Assembly: GCA_018645725.1 (NCBI GenBank)
Contig: JABGWD010000455.1
Location: forward strand, 1 to 38,885
Length of the DNA stretch: 38,885 bases
Direction of reading: 5' to 3'
Source of the DNA: Opitutia bacterium
Lineage (GTDB): Bacteria > Verrucomicrobiota > Verrucomicrobiia > Opitutales > Seribacteraceae
Shown one piece after another: positions 26,593 through 35,759 of this stretch. Both the position numbers and the translations under genes were made by a program. The notes under the pieces were generated by a model. That model was not told where the DNA came from. It was given only the letters and a program-made list of their open reading frames with translations, and made no database searches. Position 1 is the stretch's first letter. Each line of letters starts with the position of its first letter.

Positions 26593-27363
26593 TCAGACAA
26601 TGACGTTGTTTTGCGCAAAAGCCAAGGCAACGCCTTCCAAAGTAAGAAATGGTCGATTCTCGCATCGGGGCATGTCCAAATGATGTGATGCTCCTCCTGC
26701 AAGAATTACTTTGGGCTCTTTCCCGTGCGTTCTTAGCATTTCTTTCTCCAAATGGCTCAATATGCCTCCGACCATCGGGGCAAACCCAAGGTGAGCCCCC
26801 AAAAGCATCGCATCAATCGTATTTGTTCCAATTGGGCAGATGGGTCTTTTGTCTTCAATGGTCACCTTTGGCAAGAGAGCCGTATTTTGATGAAGAAAAT
26901 CAAGGAACCCCTGAGGGCCCGGAGCGATTACCCCCCCCGCGTATCCCTCCTTTGCTCCAACGACGTCGAAGGTGGTTGCGGTTCCTATGTCTATGACCAG
27001 TGCCGGAAGTTCGCAAGTTTTGTAAACCGCCAGTGAATTGGCGATCCGATCTTGCCCGATTTCATCGGGGTGCGGATAGGTGATCGGGAAATCACCACAA
27101 GTAAGGGCATTGAGGTTGAAGAGTTCCGATCCCGATTCACTCGCCCAATCTTGCAATGCCGCTTCGGCCGGAGGAGAAACCGAGCAGTAGGCGATCGTCG
27201 GAGGCAAGGCAGGATATTGACCCGTGAGACTCTTCGGATTTGAGAGGAACGTCTTGGTGCTGACGAATCTTTCCTGCTTTATTTTTCCATTGCCGTAAAG
27301 GCCCATTCTGCATGTCGAGTTCCCCAAGTCCAGGGAGGCGATCTCTTGCCCTGAGGGAGTCAT
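26593..27363 (-). CDS. coaX: Type III pantothenate kinase
   Basis: CoaX phosphorylates pantothenate, the first step of CoA synthesis. The 256-residue product carries the ASKHA-fold motifs of type III kinases: DLGN (in ASLDLGNSTCRMGL), GQDRIANSLAVY, DIGTATTFDVV, and GGVIAPGPQGFLDFLHQNTA. I start it at MTPSGQEI (27363), which overlaps the birA stop as ATGA; the 68 extra codons of the track ORF are out-of-frame birA sequence. birA-coaX adjacency is common in bacteria. Confidence 0.93.
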   Translation of the reverse strand: MTPSGQEIASLDLGNSTCRMGLYGNGKIKQERFVSTKTFLSNPKSLTGQYPALPPTIAYCSVSPPAEAALQDWASESGSELFNLNALTCGDFPITYPHPDEIGQDRIANSLAVYKTCELPALVIDIGTATTFDVVGAKEGYAGGVIAPGPQGFLDFLHQNTALLPKVTIEDKRPICPIGTNTIDAMLLGAHLGFAPMVGGILSHLEKEMLRTHGKEPKVILAGGASHHLDMPRCENRPFLTLEGVALAFAQNNVIV

Positions 27364-28415
27364 CTGCGAAGCGTCACTTCTCCCGCCTGTACGATCCGCA
27401 CCCGACCGTTTCTCAGTTTGACCCGAAGGCCTCCGGACAAATCTATTCCCATGGCCTTGCCGGTAATCTTTTCCTTGCCCATGGAAATTTGAACCTTCTG
27501 CCCGGCCAAGGCATCCCACTCGTTCCATTTTTCCATCAAGGCGCTTTCTATGCCTCCCGTCACACAATCCTCGTAGGCATCCAGAGTTGTCTTGATGATC
27601 TTTGCTGCAATCTCGTGAATTCGAAAGGTTTGTCCCGTTGCGCTCTCTATGGAGGTAGCGATTTTCGCCAAGGATGCAGGGAACCTGGATTTCGGGCAGT
27701 TGACGTTAAGCCCAATTCCGAAGACAAGCGATCTCACGCGCTCGCAATCGATCGAAGCCTCGGTCAGCATTCCTCCAATCTTCTTTTGTTCATATACGAG
27801 ATCGTTTGGCCATTTGACGGATATTCCTTCGATTCCGGTCAATGAGCGAAGGAGCATGGCAATCTTCAGGCCTTGCCACAGGGTAAAGGATCGAAGCTTG
27901 ATCAGGTCGACGTCAGGCCTGAATCCCATTGACAGGTAAAGGTTTCCTCCTTTCGGACTGTGCCAACTTCGGCCCAGTCGACCTCTTCCCTTCTTTTGGG
28001 TGTTGGCAAGAACGGCAAAAGGAGCTTTTTCCCCATTCGCCAAGAGCCTTTCCGCTTCTGAGTTCGTACTGTCCAATTCATCGTGGACGAAAACCTTGCA
28101 GCTCTTGCGGCACTCCTTCAACCAGGCTTCAAGCAAGGGTTGGTTGAGAAGGTTCGGTTCGGCTACCAGCCGATAACCGCGGTTTTGGGAGGCATCGATC
28201 GACAAGCCCGCTTGGCGCAGTTTGTCGACTCTCGACCAAACGCCCACACGGGACATCTTCAGTTTTTGAGCCATGATGCTTCCGGAGACGTAATGGGGAG
28301 ATGCTGCAAGCAGCATCCTCAAAACGTAACTGCTTGGGTTTTCGGTTTTTTTTACCCGGGCTTTCCCCTTGGCTGGTGGAACGCTCTTTCTCTTACCCGG
28401 CGGATACTTCGACAC
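27360..28415 (-). CDS. birA: Bifunctional biotin-[acetyl-CoA carboxylase] ligase with HTH domain
   Basis: BirA activates biotin with ATP and attaches it to AccB. The 351-residue protein has a basic N-terminal tail, a winged helix-turn-helix at about 28-85 (GSIMAQKLKMSRVGVWSRVDKL), then the ligase with DSTNSEA (115-121), the ATP/biotin loop GRGRLGRSW (143-151), KWPNDL and KKIGGML. The HTH places it among BirA proteins that may also repress biotin genes, but no clear paired operator was found near the accBC or birA starts. The start is GTG at 28415, 8 bp after nadC. The substrate AccB is encoded further along in the same direction. Confidence 0.96.
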   Translation of the reverse strand: MSKYPPGKRKSVPPAKGKARVKKTENPSSYVLRMLLAASPHYVSGSIMAQKLKMSRVGVWSRVDKLRQAGLSIDASQNRGYRLVAEPNLLNQPLLEAWLKECRKSCKVFVHDELDSTNSEAERLLANGEKAPFAVLANTQKKGRGRLGRSWHSPKGGNLYLSMGFRPDVDLIKLRSFTLWQGLKIAMLLRSLTGIEGISVKWPNDLVYEQKKIGGMLTEASIDCERVRSLVFGIGLNVNCPKSRFPASLAKIATSIESATGQTFRIHEIAAKIIKTTLDAYEDCVTGGIESALMEKWNEWDALAGQKVQISMGKEKITGKAMGIDLSGGLRVKLRNGRVRIVQAGEVTLRR

Positions 28416-28423
28416 GGTTCCGG

Positions 28424-29356
28424 TTAGTTGCGGGATTGGATCCAGTCCAGTCCCAAATCAAGCCAGCGACTTGCGTGAACGGGCGCACCGGTTGAAATGA
28501 AATGAGGTTTGGCTTGAGCATAGAGCGAAATGTTTTTTTCATTAATTCCACCGCTTGCTTCCAAAATGGCTCGGTCATGGTTCAGGTTCACTGCCTTTGC
28601 GATGTCATCCGGCGAGAAATTATCCAGCAAAACCGCGTCTGCTCCTCCTTGCAGTACCGCATCGAGTTGATCAAGGCCGTCCACCTCGACTTCCACGAGG
28701 AATCCGGGCTGGCTTTTCTTCAAGTCCCTCACGAACAATTCCAATTTTGCCGGGTTGTCCACGGAGGCTGCAGCCAAATGATTGTCCTTGGCCAAAATTC
28801 GATCGTAGAGACCCATCCGGTGATTGTAACCTCCTCCGCATCCAGTTGCGTATTTTTCGAGAGACCTCAAGCCCGGGGTGGTTTTACGAGTGTCCAGGAG
28901 TCCCACCCCATGCTGTTCGATCAGGCTGACGAAACGTTTTGTCCCGGTTGCAATGCCACAGAGTTTTTGCAGGAAATTCAGGACCGTCCTTTCGATCAAG
29001 AGAATCTGGGATTGGGGCCCGATCAGGGTCCCTATGGATTGGCCCGGTTGCGCTTCGGTCCCATCGTCCAGGTTTTCATGCAAGGTAACTTCACCTGCTC
29101 CAAAGGCGTCGGCTATGAGGGGAATGAGCTTGATCCCACAGACGATCATGGGCTCGCGGACCACAATCATGGCTTTTCCCTTACCCGATATTTTGCAGGC
29201 ACTCGAGGTGACGTCCCTCGCTTGGCGAGAACCGTCAATTTGCCCGAGTTCTTCCATTAGGCAAAGACGAAGCTGGGAGGAGATGAAACCCTCATCGAGT
29301 TCTTCCCAAGAAATTCTCTTCTTGAATTGACTGAGGGAGGGTGGGGAGGTTCTCAC
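28424..29356 (-). CDS. nadC: Nicotinate-nucleotide pyrophosphorylase (carboxylating)
   Basis: NadC converts quinolinate and PRPP to nicotinate mononucleotide in de novo NAD synthesis. The 310-residue protein carries the family motifs LNFLQKLCGIATGTK, LDTRKTTPGLR, GGGYNHRMGLYDRILAKDNH, and the closing EASGGINEKNISLYA. Length is normal. The start is GTG at 29356, overlapping the purA stop as GTGA. nadA and nadB are not in the window. Confidence 0.97.
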   Translation of the reverse strand: MRTSPPSLSQFKKRISWEELDEGFISSQLRLCLMEELGQIDGSRQARDVTSSACKISGKGKAMIVVREPMIVCGIKLIPLIADAFGAGEVTLHENLDDGTEAQPGQSIGTLIGPQSQILLIERTVLNFLQKLCGIATGTKRFVSLIEQHGVGLLDTRKTTPGLRSLEKYATGCGGGYNHRMGLYDRILAKDNHLAAASVDNPAKLELFVRDLKKSQPGFLVEVEVDGLDQLDAVLQGGADAVLLDNFSPDDIAKAVNLNHDRAILEASGGINEKNISLYAQAKPHFISTGAPVHASRWLDLGLDWIQSRN

Positions 29357-30912
29357 GTCGGTCGGGAAACGGAGTGGGTGAAGCTTTCTTCGGTCATGAG
29401 TTTTTCAGTGGGAGGAACGTCCGAGATGATTTGCCCGGGATCCGGGCCAACTCCGATAAACCGGATTTGTGGCAGTTTGAAGTCATCATGGCCCTCGGGG
29501 TAGGCTACCTCGAGAAGACTTCCAACCATCCGGCATAGGTAGGCCTTGGCCTCCTTGGGGAGCTGGTGGTATGAAGTGATGGAGCCGAGGTCTTCTTTCC
29601 ATCCGTCCAACGTTTCATAAACGGGCTCAAGGGTTTGGCGGATTTCTTCGCTTCGCGGGACGCTCGTGGTCAGCGTTCCGTCAGGATAACGGTAGGCAGT
29701 GCAAATCCTTAACTTTTCCTCCCAGCCTTGATCCATCGAGAGAGCATCGAGCTTGTTGATGACCAATTCGTCAAAACCGCCATAGCGCAGGGCATTTCCT
29801 TTCTCTACGGAATCAAACCATCCGACCATTCGTTGGCGGCCGGTAGACGTGCCGAATTCCAATTTGGCTAGCTTTTTGCCAAGACGATCGACTTCGTGAT
29901 CGATTTGAGTGAGGAAATGATGAGTCCCGACTTTGGTGTCATAGGCCTTGCAGCAACCGATTTCCTTCACGTCCTGAAGCGGAATCCCTCCGGAATGAAA
30001 CAGTTCTGCTCCGGTCGTATGGGAAGCCGTTACGTTCGGAGTGAACCCGTGCCTCTTGTCCAGCCAGTAGGCTTGGCCAAATTCAGCCACCACGGGCCGT
30101 CCGGACTTTTTGCTTTCGAGCAGGACCGCGCGAACGTCGCCGATACTGGAAGCGAGTTTGCTCCCGGCTTGCCAATAGACTTCCTCGAGCAAGTCGAATT
30201 CCAAGCCAAAGCAATCTTTCCCTTGAAAACGCGTGAAGTCAAATTCACCGGGAGAGAAAATCCCTTCCTCTACCGACTCCTTGTTTGCCCGTAGTTCCGT
30301 TTCGTTAAGCTTCTCGAAGAATGAACACCAATCCTCTTCGGAAACCTTGCAGACGTGACGGATCGTGTCCAATGCTCTTTGGACCCGCCCTTGTAACGCG
30401 GATGCAAATAGTTTCCTGTCTTGCTTGAAGGCAAGATAGAATATTTGCCACTGACCTGTCTCGTCCGAATAGGCCGGGCTTATGCCTCGCCCCGTTGACC
30501 CTCTGCTCTCCATCCCGAGCTGCTTGACCCTGTAGTTTTCCCATGCCAAATCGAGGAGTCTGTGGGTCAGATCGCTTACTTGGGCTTTTTCGTCTATGAG
30601 CAAGCGGGGCAAAACGGAAATGTTTCTTGCTTCCAATGGCTTGGCTTCCCAAAAAAACTTCCGAGGGTCTGCTACGACGCCGGCTCCAATAAGGAGCTTT
30701 TGCACACGCGGATTCCCCACTCCCGACGGCAGCAAGTTGAGTTTGAGCCCAGCGGCGGTGTGGCCGGCGTTTGCTCCGCCGTTCACCTTCATCACGCCGG
30801 CGGCAGGTTCTCCGGAATCGTTTTCGATTTGCTCGAGGATCTCGTGGACGACCCGTCCTTTTCCTTCGTCTCCCATGCTGATTCCGGATACGGAAAAAAG
30901 GTTCGTTTCCAT
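29353..30912 (-). CDS. purA: Divergent adenylosuccinate synthetase
   Basis: PurA joins IMP and aspartate with GTP to form adenylosuccinate on the way to AMP. The core motifs are present: GDEGKG (14-19, with catalytic Asp15), NGGANAGHT with catalytic His51, STGRGISPAYSD, GTSTGRQRMVGWFD and NKLDAL. I prefer METNLFSV (30912, GGGA 6 nt upstream) over the track start at 30930, giving 519 residues; most PurA proteins have about 430. The usual [22 protein letters not shown] is replaced by EFGQAYWLDKRHGFTPNVTASH, and the typical RRCGW by RMVGW. Retained Asp15 argues against a PurZ-type phage enzyme. It overlaps nadC by 4 bp and follows guaB by 45 bp. Confidence 0.85.
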   Translation of the reverse strand: METNLFSVSGISMGDEGKGRVVHEILEQIENDSGEPAAGVMKVNGGANAGHTAAGLKLNLLPSGVGNPRVQKLLIGAGVVADPRKFFWEAKPLEARNISVLPRLLIDEKAQVSDLTHRLLDLAWENYRVKQLGMESRGSTGRGISPAYSDETGQWQIFYLAFKQDRKLFASALQGRVQRALDTIRHVCKVSEEDWCSFFEKLNETELRANKESVEEGIFSPGEFDFTRFQGKDCFGLEFDLLEEVYWQAGSKLASSIGDVRAVLLESKKSGRPVVAEFGQAYWLDKRHGFTPNVTASHTTGAELFHSGGIPLQDVKEIGCCKAYDTKVGTHHFLTQIDHEVDRLGKKLAKLEFGTSTGRQRMVGWFDSVEKGNALRYGGFDELVINKLDALSMDQGWEEKLRICTAYRYPDGTLTTSVPRSEEIRQTLEPVYETLDGWKEDLGSITSYHQLPKEAKAYLCRMVGSLLEVAYPEGHDDFKLPQIRFIGVGPDPGQIISDVPPTEKLMTEESFTHSVSRPT

Positions 30913-30957
30913 ACTATTTCCCATCTTCATGATAAGGTCAGTTAGACGGAGGGAAAA

Positions 30958-32511
30958 TCAGGATCGAGCGAAGTCGCTTCTCTTTACCTCAATGACGTCA
31001 TGGGGTGAAGATTCCTTTTGCCCAGCGGGGGTAACTTGTACGAATCGGGCTCGTTCCCGGAGGGCGTTTATGTCTTCCGCTCCCAAATATCCCAATCCGG
31101 CCCGCAATCCTCCGGCAAGGCTTTCGACTGTTTCGCTGACCGATCCCGCTACTTCCTTGAGGGCTTCGATTCCTTCCGGGGTACTTTTTGAGCTCAAGTC
31201 TTCCTTCTGGTGACCATAGCGAGCGGCGGATCCGTCCTTCATCGCTTCCATACTTCCCATCCCCCGGTACTGTTTGTAGTACTTGCCTTCGATTTCGACG
31301 ATTCTGCCGGGCGCCTCCTTGCAACCCGCCAAAAGACCTCCGCAAATAACGGCTTGCGCCATCGTGAGGGCCTTGACGATGTCCCCCGACTTGGTGATTC
31401 CTCCGTCCGCCAAAATAGCCGATCCTTTCTTGCGGGCGCCCAAGGATGCCGCGTACAAAGCGCTCATTTGCGGCACTCCTACGCCGGCGACCACTCTGGT
31501 TGTGCATATGGAACCGGGGCCTTGTCCGACTTTTATTGCGTGAGCCCCGGCATTGGCGAGAAATTCGACTCCTTCTCCCGAAGTCACGTTGCCCGCCATG
31601 ATGGTCAAATCCGGAAAGGATTCCCTGATGAATTTTGTGGCGTCACCCACTCCTTTCGTATGCCCATGGGCCGTCGAGACCGCAACGACATCGAGCCCTT
31701 GTTCGACCATTTCATCGATATGGGTATGCAAATTGTCCCGATCAATCTCTCCGTCTTGCTTCCGGGGGACCGAAACCGCGGCTCCGCAGAGCAGACGGAA
31801 CTTGGAGTCACGCGCCGGCTTAACGTGCTCACGGCTTTCTTCCATGATGCGTTCGATGTCGCTAAGCGTGTAAAGCCCCCGCAGTCGGTCCTCCTTGTCC
31901 ACGACCAAAAGTTTGTGGATTCCCATATGCTGGCTGAAAAAGCGATCTGCAGTTGTGATCGGATCGTTTCCGATTTCATCCTCGCGAATCGTGTAGACCT
32001 CGTTTCTGGCAAGCATGCCCTCGGTCACCTTGCGATCGCGATATCTTTGCTTGACCACTCGGCCGGGGAGGAGTCCGAGCAACTTTCCTTTTTCGTCCAC
32101 GATGGGAAAGGTTTTGAATTGGAAATGCTTTTCGTCAATCAGCTCGATGATGTCCCCGATATGCTTGTCTGCGGTTATGGTTATGGGGTTTTGAATAAGG
32201 CCGTGAACGTGATACTTGACCCGGGCGACTTCCTTGGCCTGCTGGCGGTTGCTCATATTGTAGTGGATCAGGCCGATTCCTCCGCAAAGAGCCATTGCGA
32301 TGGCCATTTCGGACTCGGTCACCGTGTCCATGTCCGAGGACAGAATGGGAATGCTCAGTTTGATTGCCTCGGAAAGGGAAGTTTCGAGACGGACCTCTCT
32401 TGGCACGACTTCGGAGTAGCGAGTTGCCAGAGAAACGTCGTCAAATGTCAGGCCGGTTGGGAGACATCGTTTGAAGAAATCATCAGCCTTTAGGTAAAAG
32501 TCATCATCCAT
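30958..32511 (-). CDS. guaB: IMP dehydrogenase (divergent) with CBS pair
   Basis: The 517-residue protein has the IMPDH layout: a TIM barrel ([20 protein letters not shown] at the start), a CBS pair inserted at about 102-225, and the catalytic loop GPGSICTTR with Cys336. It would oxidise IMP to XMP with NAD. Several residues depart from canonical [13 protein letters not shown] (278-285) replaces the usual DSSHGHS or DTAHGHS, losing the NAD-contacting Asp; GGLLAG (391-396) replaces GSMLAG; and [10 protein letters not shown] replaces the EGRVPYKG element. The flap Arg431-Tyr432 is kept. A CBS-bearing GMP reductase (as in mycobacterial GuaB1) is an alternative. Start ATG at 32511 has AAGGA 6 nt upstream. 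Confidence 0.85.
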   Translation of the reverse strand: MDDDFYLKADDFFKRCLPTGLTFDDVSLATRYSEVVPREVRLETSLSEAIKLSIPILSSDMDTVTESEMAIAMALCGGIGLIHYNMSNRQQAKEVARVKYHVHGLIQNPITITADKHIGDIIELIDEKHFQFKTFPIVDEKGKLLGLLPGRVVKQRYRDRKVTEGMLARNEVYTIREDEIGNDPITTADRFFSQHMGIHKLLVVDKEDRLRGLYTLSDIERIMEESREHVKPARDSKFRLLCGAAVSVPRKQDGEIDRDNLHTHIDEMVEQGLDVVAVSTAHGHTKGVGDATKFIRESFPDLTIMAGNVTSGEGVEFLANAGAHAIKVGQGPGSICTTRVVAGVGVPQMSALYAASLGARKKGSAILADGGITKSGDIVKALTMAQAVICGGLLAGCKEAPGRIVEIEGKYYKQYRGMGSMEAMKDGSAARYGHQKEDLSSKSTPEGIEALKEVAGSVSETVESLAGGLRAGLGYLGAEDINALRERARFVQVTPAGQKESSPHDVIEVKRSDFARS

Positions 32512-32582
32512 AATTCGTCCTTACGTCATCGTATGAGTATGTTGTATATGATAGAAAGCATTTATTCCCTCAAGAATATTCC
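32512..32582. promoter_or_regulatory. Divergent promoter region, guaB run and menC-menE
   Basis: The 71 bp between the divergent guaB and menC starts should hold both promoters. On the plus strand a TATGATAG-like box (about 32548-32555, in TTGTATATGATAGAAAG) resembles a -10 element, with no good -35. On the minus strand AAGGA precedes the guaB ATG by 6 nt. menC has no clear Shine-Dalgarno. Assignment is tentative. Confidence 0.35.
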
Positions 32583-33527
32583 ATGAACGCATCCCGTCAG
32601 TTTCGTATTTATGATGAAAAATTCGCTTTTCCCCTGCGGACGGCGCACGGGGTATGGGAGCGGCGCAGGAGCATGATTCTGAGAGAGGAAAAGGACAATG
32701 GTCTTGTTTCTTACGGCGAAGTTGCGCCGACCCCTGGTTTTGCCGATTGCAGTCTTGACGATTTTTTGCCCGAGGGCCGGGCTTGGGTTCGTGGGGAGAG
32801 CCCGAACCACAGTCCGCTTTTTCTTTCCGCTCTCTCCTGTCTTTCGAGTGAAATTTGGCAACCGGTCGATGGTTTTGAAAAAAAGCCCGTGCTTTGCGCC
32901 GGGCTTGATGCTTCGGGGGAGAACGCTCCTTCCCACACGCGAAAAAGAAAAATAGGCTTGGGTTCTCTCAAAGACGAAATTGATGAGATTCTTGGGTGGA
33001 TGTCGAATTTGCCTGACCGGAGCAAGGTGCGGCTTGATGCAAACGGGTCTCTGAACGTCGAGTCGCTCCGGTTGTGGATCGATGCGCTGGAAGGGGAGAG
33101 CAGATTGGAATTTGTCGAGCAACCTCTCCCGGACGCTCAATTCGATGACTTGAAACTTCTTTCCCGCGAGACTTCCGTCCTCTTTGCTCTCGACGAGACA
33201 ATCGTTTCCGCGGGAGGACCGGAAGCTTTGAGGCAAAGAGGTTGGGAGGGGTATTGCGTGATCAAACCGTCTCTCATCCCTGATTGGAGGGAAACCATTC
33301 GATTCATCAAGTCGGAATCCGAAAAATCAATCGTGTCCACTGTTTTCGAAAGTCCTTTTGGCTATGAAGCGGTTTGTCGGTGCGCGTCCCATTCCATTGC
33401 CGTTGCCGGGCTGGATCGGTCTTTGTTTCGGGGCAACTCGAAAGAGTTCGTTGAACATCACGCCCGTCCTTTGATCCCGAATGCGGTGGGTATTCGCCAA
33501 TTGGACCAACTCTGGGCATCCTTATGA
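32583..33527 (+). CDS. menC: o-Succinylbenzoate synthase
   Basis: MenC dehydrates SHCHC to o-succinylbenzoate in menaquinone synthesis. It belongs to the enolase superfamily and the key residues are visible: the KxK acid/base pair K121 and K123 (KRKIGLG), metal ligands D152 (RLDANGS), E179 (FVEQPLPD) and D204 (ALDETI), and K228 (VIKPS). The 314-residue length is normal. It overlaps menE by 4 bp (ATGA), so the pair is coupled. This favours a classical chorismate/Men route rather than the futalosine route. Confidence 0.93.
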   Translation: MNASRQFRIYDEKFAFPLRTAHGVWERRRSMILREEKDNGLVSYGEVAPTPGFADCSLDDFLPEGRAWVRGESPNHSPLFLSALSCLSSEIWQPVDGFEKKPVLCAGLDASGENAPSHTRKRKIGLGSLKDEIDEILGWMSNLPDRSKVRLDANGSLNVESLRLWIDALEGESRLEFVEQPLPDAQFDDLKLLSRETSVLFALDETIVSAGGPEALRQRGWEGYCVIKPSLIPDWRETIRFIKSESEKSIVSTVFESPFGYEAVCRCASHSIAVAGLDRSLFRGNSKEFVEHHARPLIPNAVGIRQLDQLWASL

Positions 33528-34654
33528 CAGACCGGTATCCCATTCGGTTCGATCTCTGGCTCGATCCCGACAATGACCCGAATGATCCCAGGCTTCTTTT
33601 TGCAAAGAAGACTCTTGGTCTTTTTGAGGATATTTCCGCGGTTGATTTTACGCGGGGAAAGCCGATGGATTTGTCGGGCATGGATCTTTCCGGTTTTCCG
33701 AATGCTCAACTCCTGGCTTTTGACACCGGAGGAACGTCAGGAAAAACTTCCAAAGTAATTCACTCGACCGATACGCTTTCCCGGGCGGTCGAAGGATTGC
33801 AGTCCAAAATCGGATTCGATCCGATTTCATCCGTTTGTTGCCTGCCATTGCATCACTTGGGTGGATGGATGCAGGTTCACCGAGCTATTCGGACGTCTGG
33901 TTCCGTCTTCTTTTGTTCCTATCGTGATCTTGGTGACGATCGGTTGGGCTCAAAGCTCAAGGATCGTTGGTTGTCCTTGGTTCCAACCCAACTTTTCCAT
34001 CTGCTCAAGTCCCCCCCAGTCGTCAAGAACCTAAGACGAGCCAAAGGTATATTCGTCGGTGGAGCGGCGATGAGCGCAAAACTGATTGACTTGTGCCGGA
34101 AAGAGAATCTCCCTATTTGGCCCACTTACGGAATGAGTGAGACGGCGGGAATGATAACGTTGCTTTCAGCAGATGAATTTCTCAACGGGCGGGAGGGAGT
34201 GGGGAAAGCGCTGCCTCACGCCGATTTGTGTTTGCCGGCTGACAAGAACAGAATATCGGTGAAGGCAAAAAGCCTTTGTTTGGCGAAACCTCCCGATACG
34301 TTTGGTCCGGGGGATTCCTTTCAAACCGAGGACTATGGGGAAGTCGATCGGTTGGGTTATTGGAAAGTGCTAGGAAGGGGGGACCGGGTTATCGTAACCG
34401 GTGGCGAACAAGTTGATCCTGGTTTTGTTGAGAAGGCCATCTTGGATACGGGCTTGGTCGAGCAGTGCCTGGTCATGGGTATCAAGGATGAGCAGTGGGG
34501 GCAAAGGGTGACGGCATACCTGTCGCCCTCGGGGGCGGATTTGAGCCGTATCAAGGAACTTGTCCGGGTAACCGTTTTCGGGGCAAACTATCCGAAAGAA
34601 TGGATTCTTGCGGACGAACTTCCCTTGTCGGAAATGGGCAAGCCTCTGCTTTGA
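33524..34654 (+). CDS. menE: o-Succinylbenzoate-CoA ligase, short form
   Basis: MenE adenylates o-succinylbenzoate and transfers it to CoA. The 376-residue protein has the adenylate-forming motifs TGGTSGKTSK (68-77, ATP phosphate loop), YGMSETAG, and RGDRVIVTGGEQVDP (hinge). It stops right after the A10-type PLSEMGKPLL, whose K373 would be the catalytic lysine; many MenE proteins run some 70-100 residues longer in total, mainly before the core motifs, so this is a compact version. The 3' end lies 1 bp from the convergent clpP stop. Confidence 0.9.
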   Translation: MTDRYPIRFDLWLDPDNDPNDPRLLFAKKTLGLFEDISAVDFTRGKPMDLSGMDLSGFPNAQLLAFDTGGTSGKTSKVIHSTDTLSRAVEGLQSKIGFDPISSVCCLPLHHLGGWMQVHRAIRTSGSVFFCSYRDLGDDRLGSKLKDRWLSLVPTQLFHLLKSPPVVKNLRRAKGIFVGGAAMSAKLIDLCRKENLPIWPTYGMSETAGMITLLSADEFLNGREGVGKALPHADLCLPADKNRISVKAKSLCLAKPPDTFGPGDSFQTEDYGEVDRLGYWKVLGRGDRVIVTGGEQVDPGFVEKAILDTGLVEQCLVMGIKDEQWGQRVTAYLSPSGADLSRIKELVRVTVFGANYPKEWILADELPLSEMGKPLL

Positions 34655-34655
34655 A

Positions 34656-35231
34656 TCAAATCTTTTCTACGATTTGGTCGGCCAATCCGTATTCGATGGC
34701 CTCCTTGGCGTTCAAGTAAAAGTCACGATCCGTATCAAGTTGGATTTTCTCCAAATCTTGACCGGAGGTCTTTGCCAAAATGCCGTTTAACTCCTCCCTG
34801 AGTTTCTCCATCTCCTCGGCTTGAATGTTAATGTCTACGGCGGCGGCAACCATCCGGCCGGTGATGAGAGGCTGGTGGATGAGAACTCTTGAATGAGGGT
34901 ACAAGTAGCGCTTTCCTTTTGTCGCGCCGCAAAGGAGAATCGATCCCATGCTCGCTGCCATTCCGGTTACAACTACCTTGATGGGGGAGCTGATGAGCTG
35001 CATTGTGTCAAAGATAGCCATCCCCGCAGTAATCGATCCACCCGGGGAATTAATGTAGAAGGTGATTTCCTTTCCTGGCTCGGAGGCTTCCAAGAAGAGA
35101 AGCTTTTCCGTCAGATCTCTTGCCGATCGATCGCTTACTTCTCCCCACAGAAATATCTTTCGTTCCTCAAGAAACTTGCTTTGAATCATTTCGGTGACGG
35201 AATCACGCTTTTTGTCTTTGTCTTCGCTCAT
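34656..35231 (-). CDS. clpP: ATP-dependent Clp protease proteolytic subunit
   Basis: ClpP is the serine peptidase chamber that works with ClpX or ClpA. The triad is visible: Ser94 in GMAASMGS, His119 in HSRVLIHQP, and Asp166 in LDTDRDFYL. FYINSPGGSITAGMAI is the usual oxyanion-region motif. I use the MSEDKDKK start (35231, 191 residues); the earlier track start would add 30 residues of non-family sequence. It lies 28 bp downstream of rpiB. No clpX or clpA gene is nearby. The handle region (LITGRMVAAAVDINIQAEEM) is divergent from E. coli ClpP, so it may be one of several ClpP paralogues. Confidence 0.94.
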   Translation of the reverse strand: MSEDKDKKRDSVTEMIQSKFLEERKIFLWGEVSDRSARDLTEKLLFLEASEPGKEITFYINSPGGSITAGMAIFDTMQLISSPIKVVVTGMAASMGSILLCGATKGKRYLYPHSRVLIHQPLITGRMVAAAVDINIQAEEMEKLREELNGILAKTSGQDLEKIQLDTDRDFYLNAKEAIEYGLADQIVEKI

Positions 35232-35259
35232 AAAAATATTTGCATTTACTCTAGGGAAA

Positions 35260-35715
35260 TTAATTGGAAGAGTCGAGCATCTCAATGCGTCTCGAATGCC
35301 TGCCCCCTTCAAAGGTCGCATTCAACCAGGCGTCCACGATCTCAAGCGCGAGTTCCTTCGGGATTTGTCTTTGGCCGAGGGAAAGCACGTTCGCATCGTT
35401 ATGTTCCTTGGCTAACTTGGCAGTCTCAACGGACCAACAAAGTGCACACCTGATTCCCCTGACCTTGTTTGCCGCCATTGCTTCTCCGTTTCCGCTTCCC
35501 CCTAGCACTATACCCAAATCGCACAAGCCTTCGGCCACAGCCTCGGCTGCAGGACGGATGAAATCGGGGTAGTCAACGGATTCTTCGGAGAAAGTGCCAA
35601 AATCCTTGGTCTGGTAGCCTTTTTCCAGAAGGAAGGAATTTATTGCTTCCTTGTAAGCGAAACCGGCGTGGTCAGTCCCTAAAGCGATACTAGTGGTTTT
35701 GCTATCGATAGTCAT
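35260..35715 (-). CDS. rpiB: Ribose-5-phosphate isomerase B, glutamate-base type
   Basis: RpiB interconverts ribose-5-phosphate and ribulose-5-phosphate. The 151-residue protein has the family TDHAGF motif and GSGNGEAMAANKVRGIRCALCW. The E. coli enzyme uses a cysteine (CGTGIG) as catalytic base; here Glu78 in GSGNGE takes that place, as in the mycobacterial type. The ATG at 35715 has a short leader (35716-35777) that also holds the terminator of the upstream suf operon. It is co-directional with clpP. Confidence 0.93.
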   Translation of the reverse strand: MTIDSKTTSIALGTDHAGFAYKEAINSFLLEKGYQTKDFGTFSEESVDYPDFIRPAAEAVAEGLCDLGIVLGGSGNGEAMAANKVRGIRCALCWSVETAKLAKEHNDANVLSLGQRQIPKELALEIVDAWLNATFEGGRHSRRIEMLDSSN

Positions 35716-35759
35716 CTTTTTAGCCTAGCTTGAATAGGGCGGCGGCGGGAAAGGACAAG

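Noticed and set aside
27018-27030. TTGTAAACC, identical to a half-site of the E. coli BirA operator
   Set aside because: It lies inside coaX as ordinary codons and has no matching second half at the right spacing.
29353-30912. PurZ-type (diaminopurine) synthetase
   Set aside because: The catalytic Asp of GDEGKG is present, while PurZ enzymes replace it, and no phage genes are nearby.
31210-32493. 427-codon plus-strand ORF opposite guaB
   Set aside because: It is antisense to a clear IMPDH gene and shows no recognisable family; it is a shadow of codon bias.
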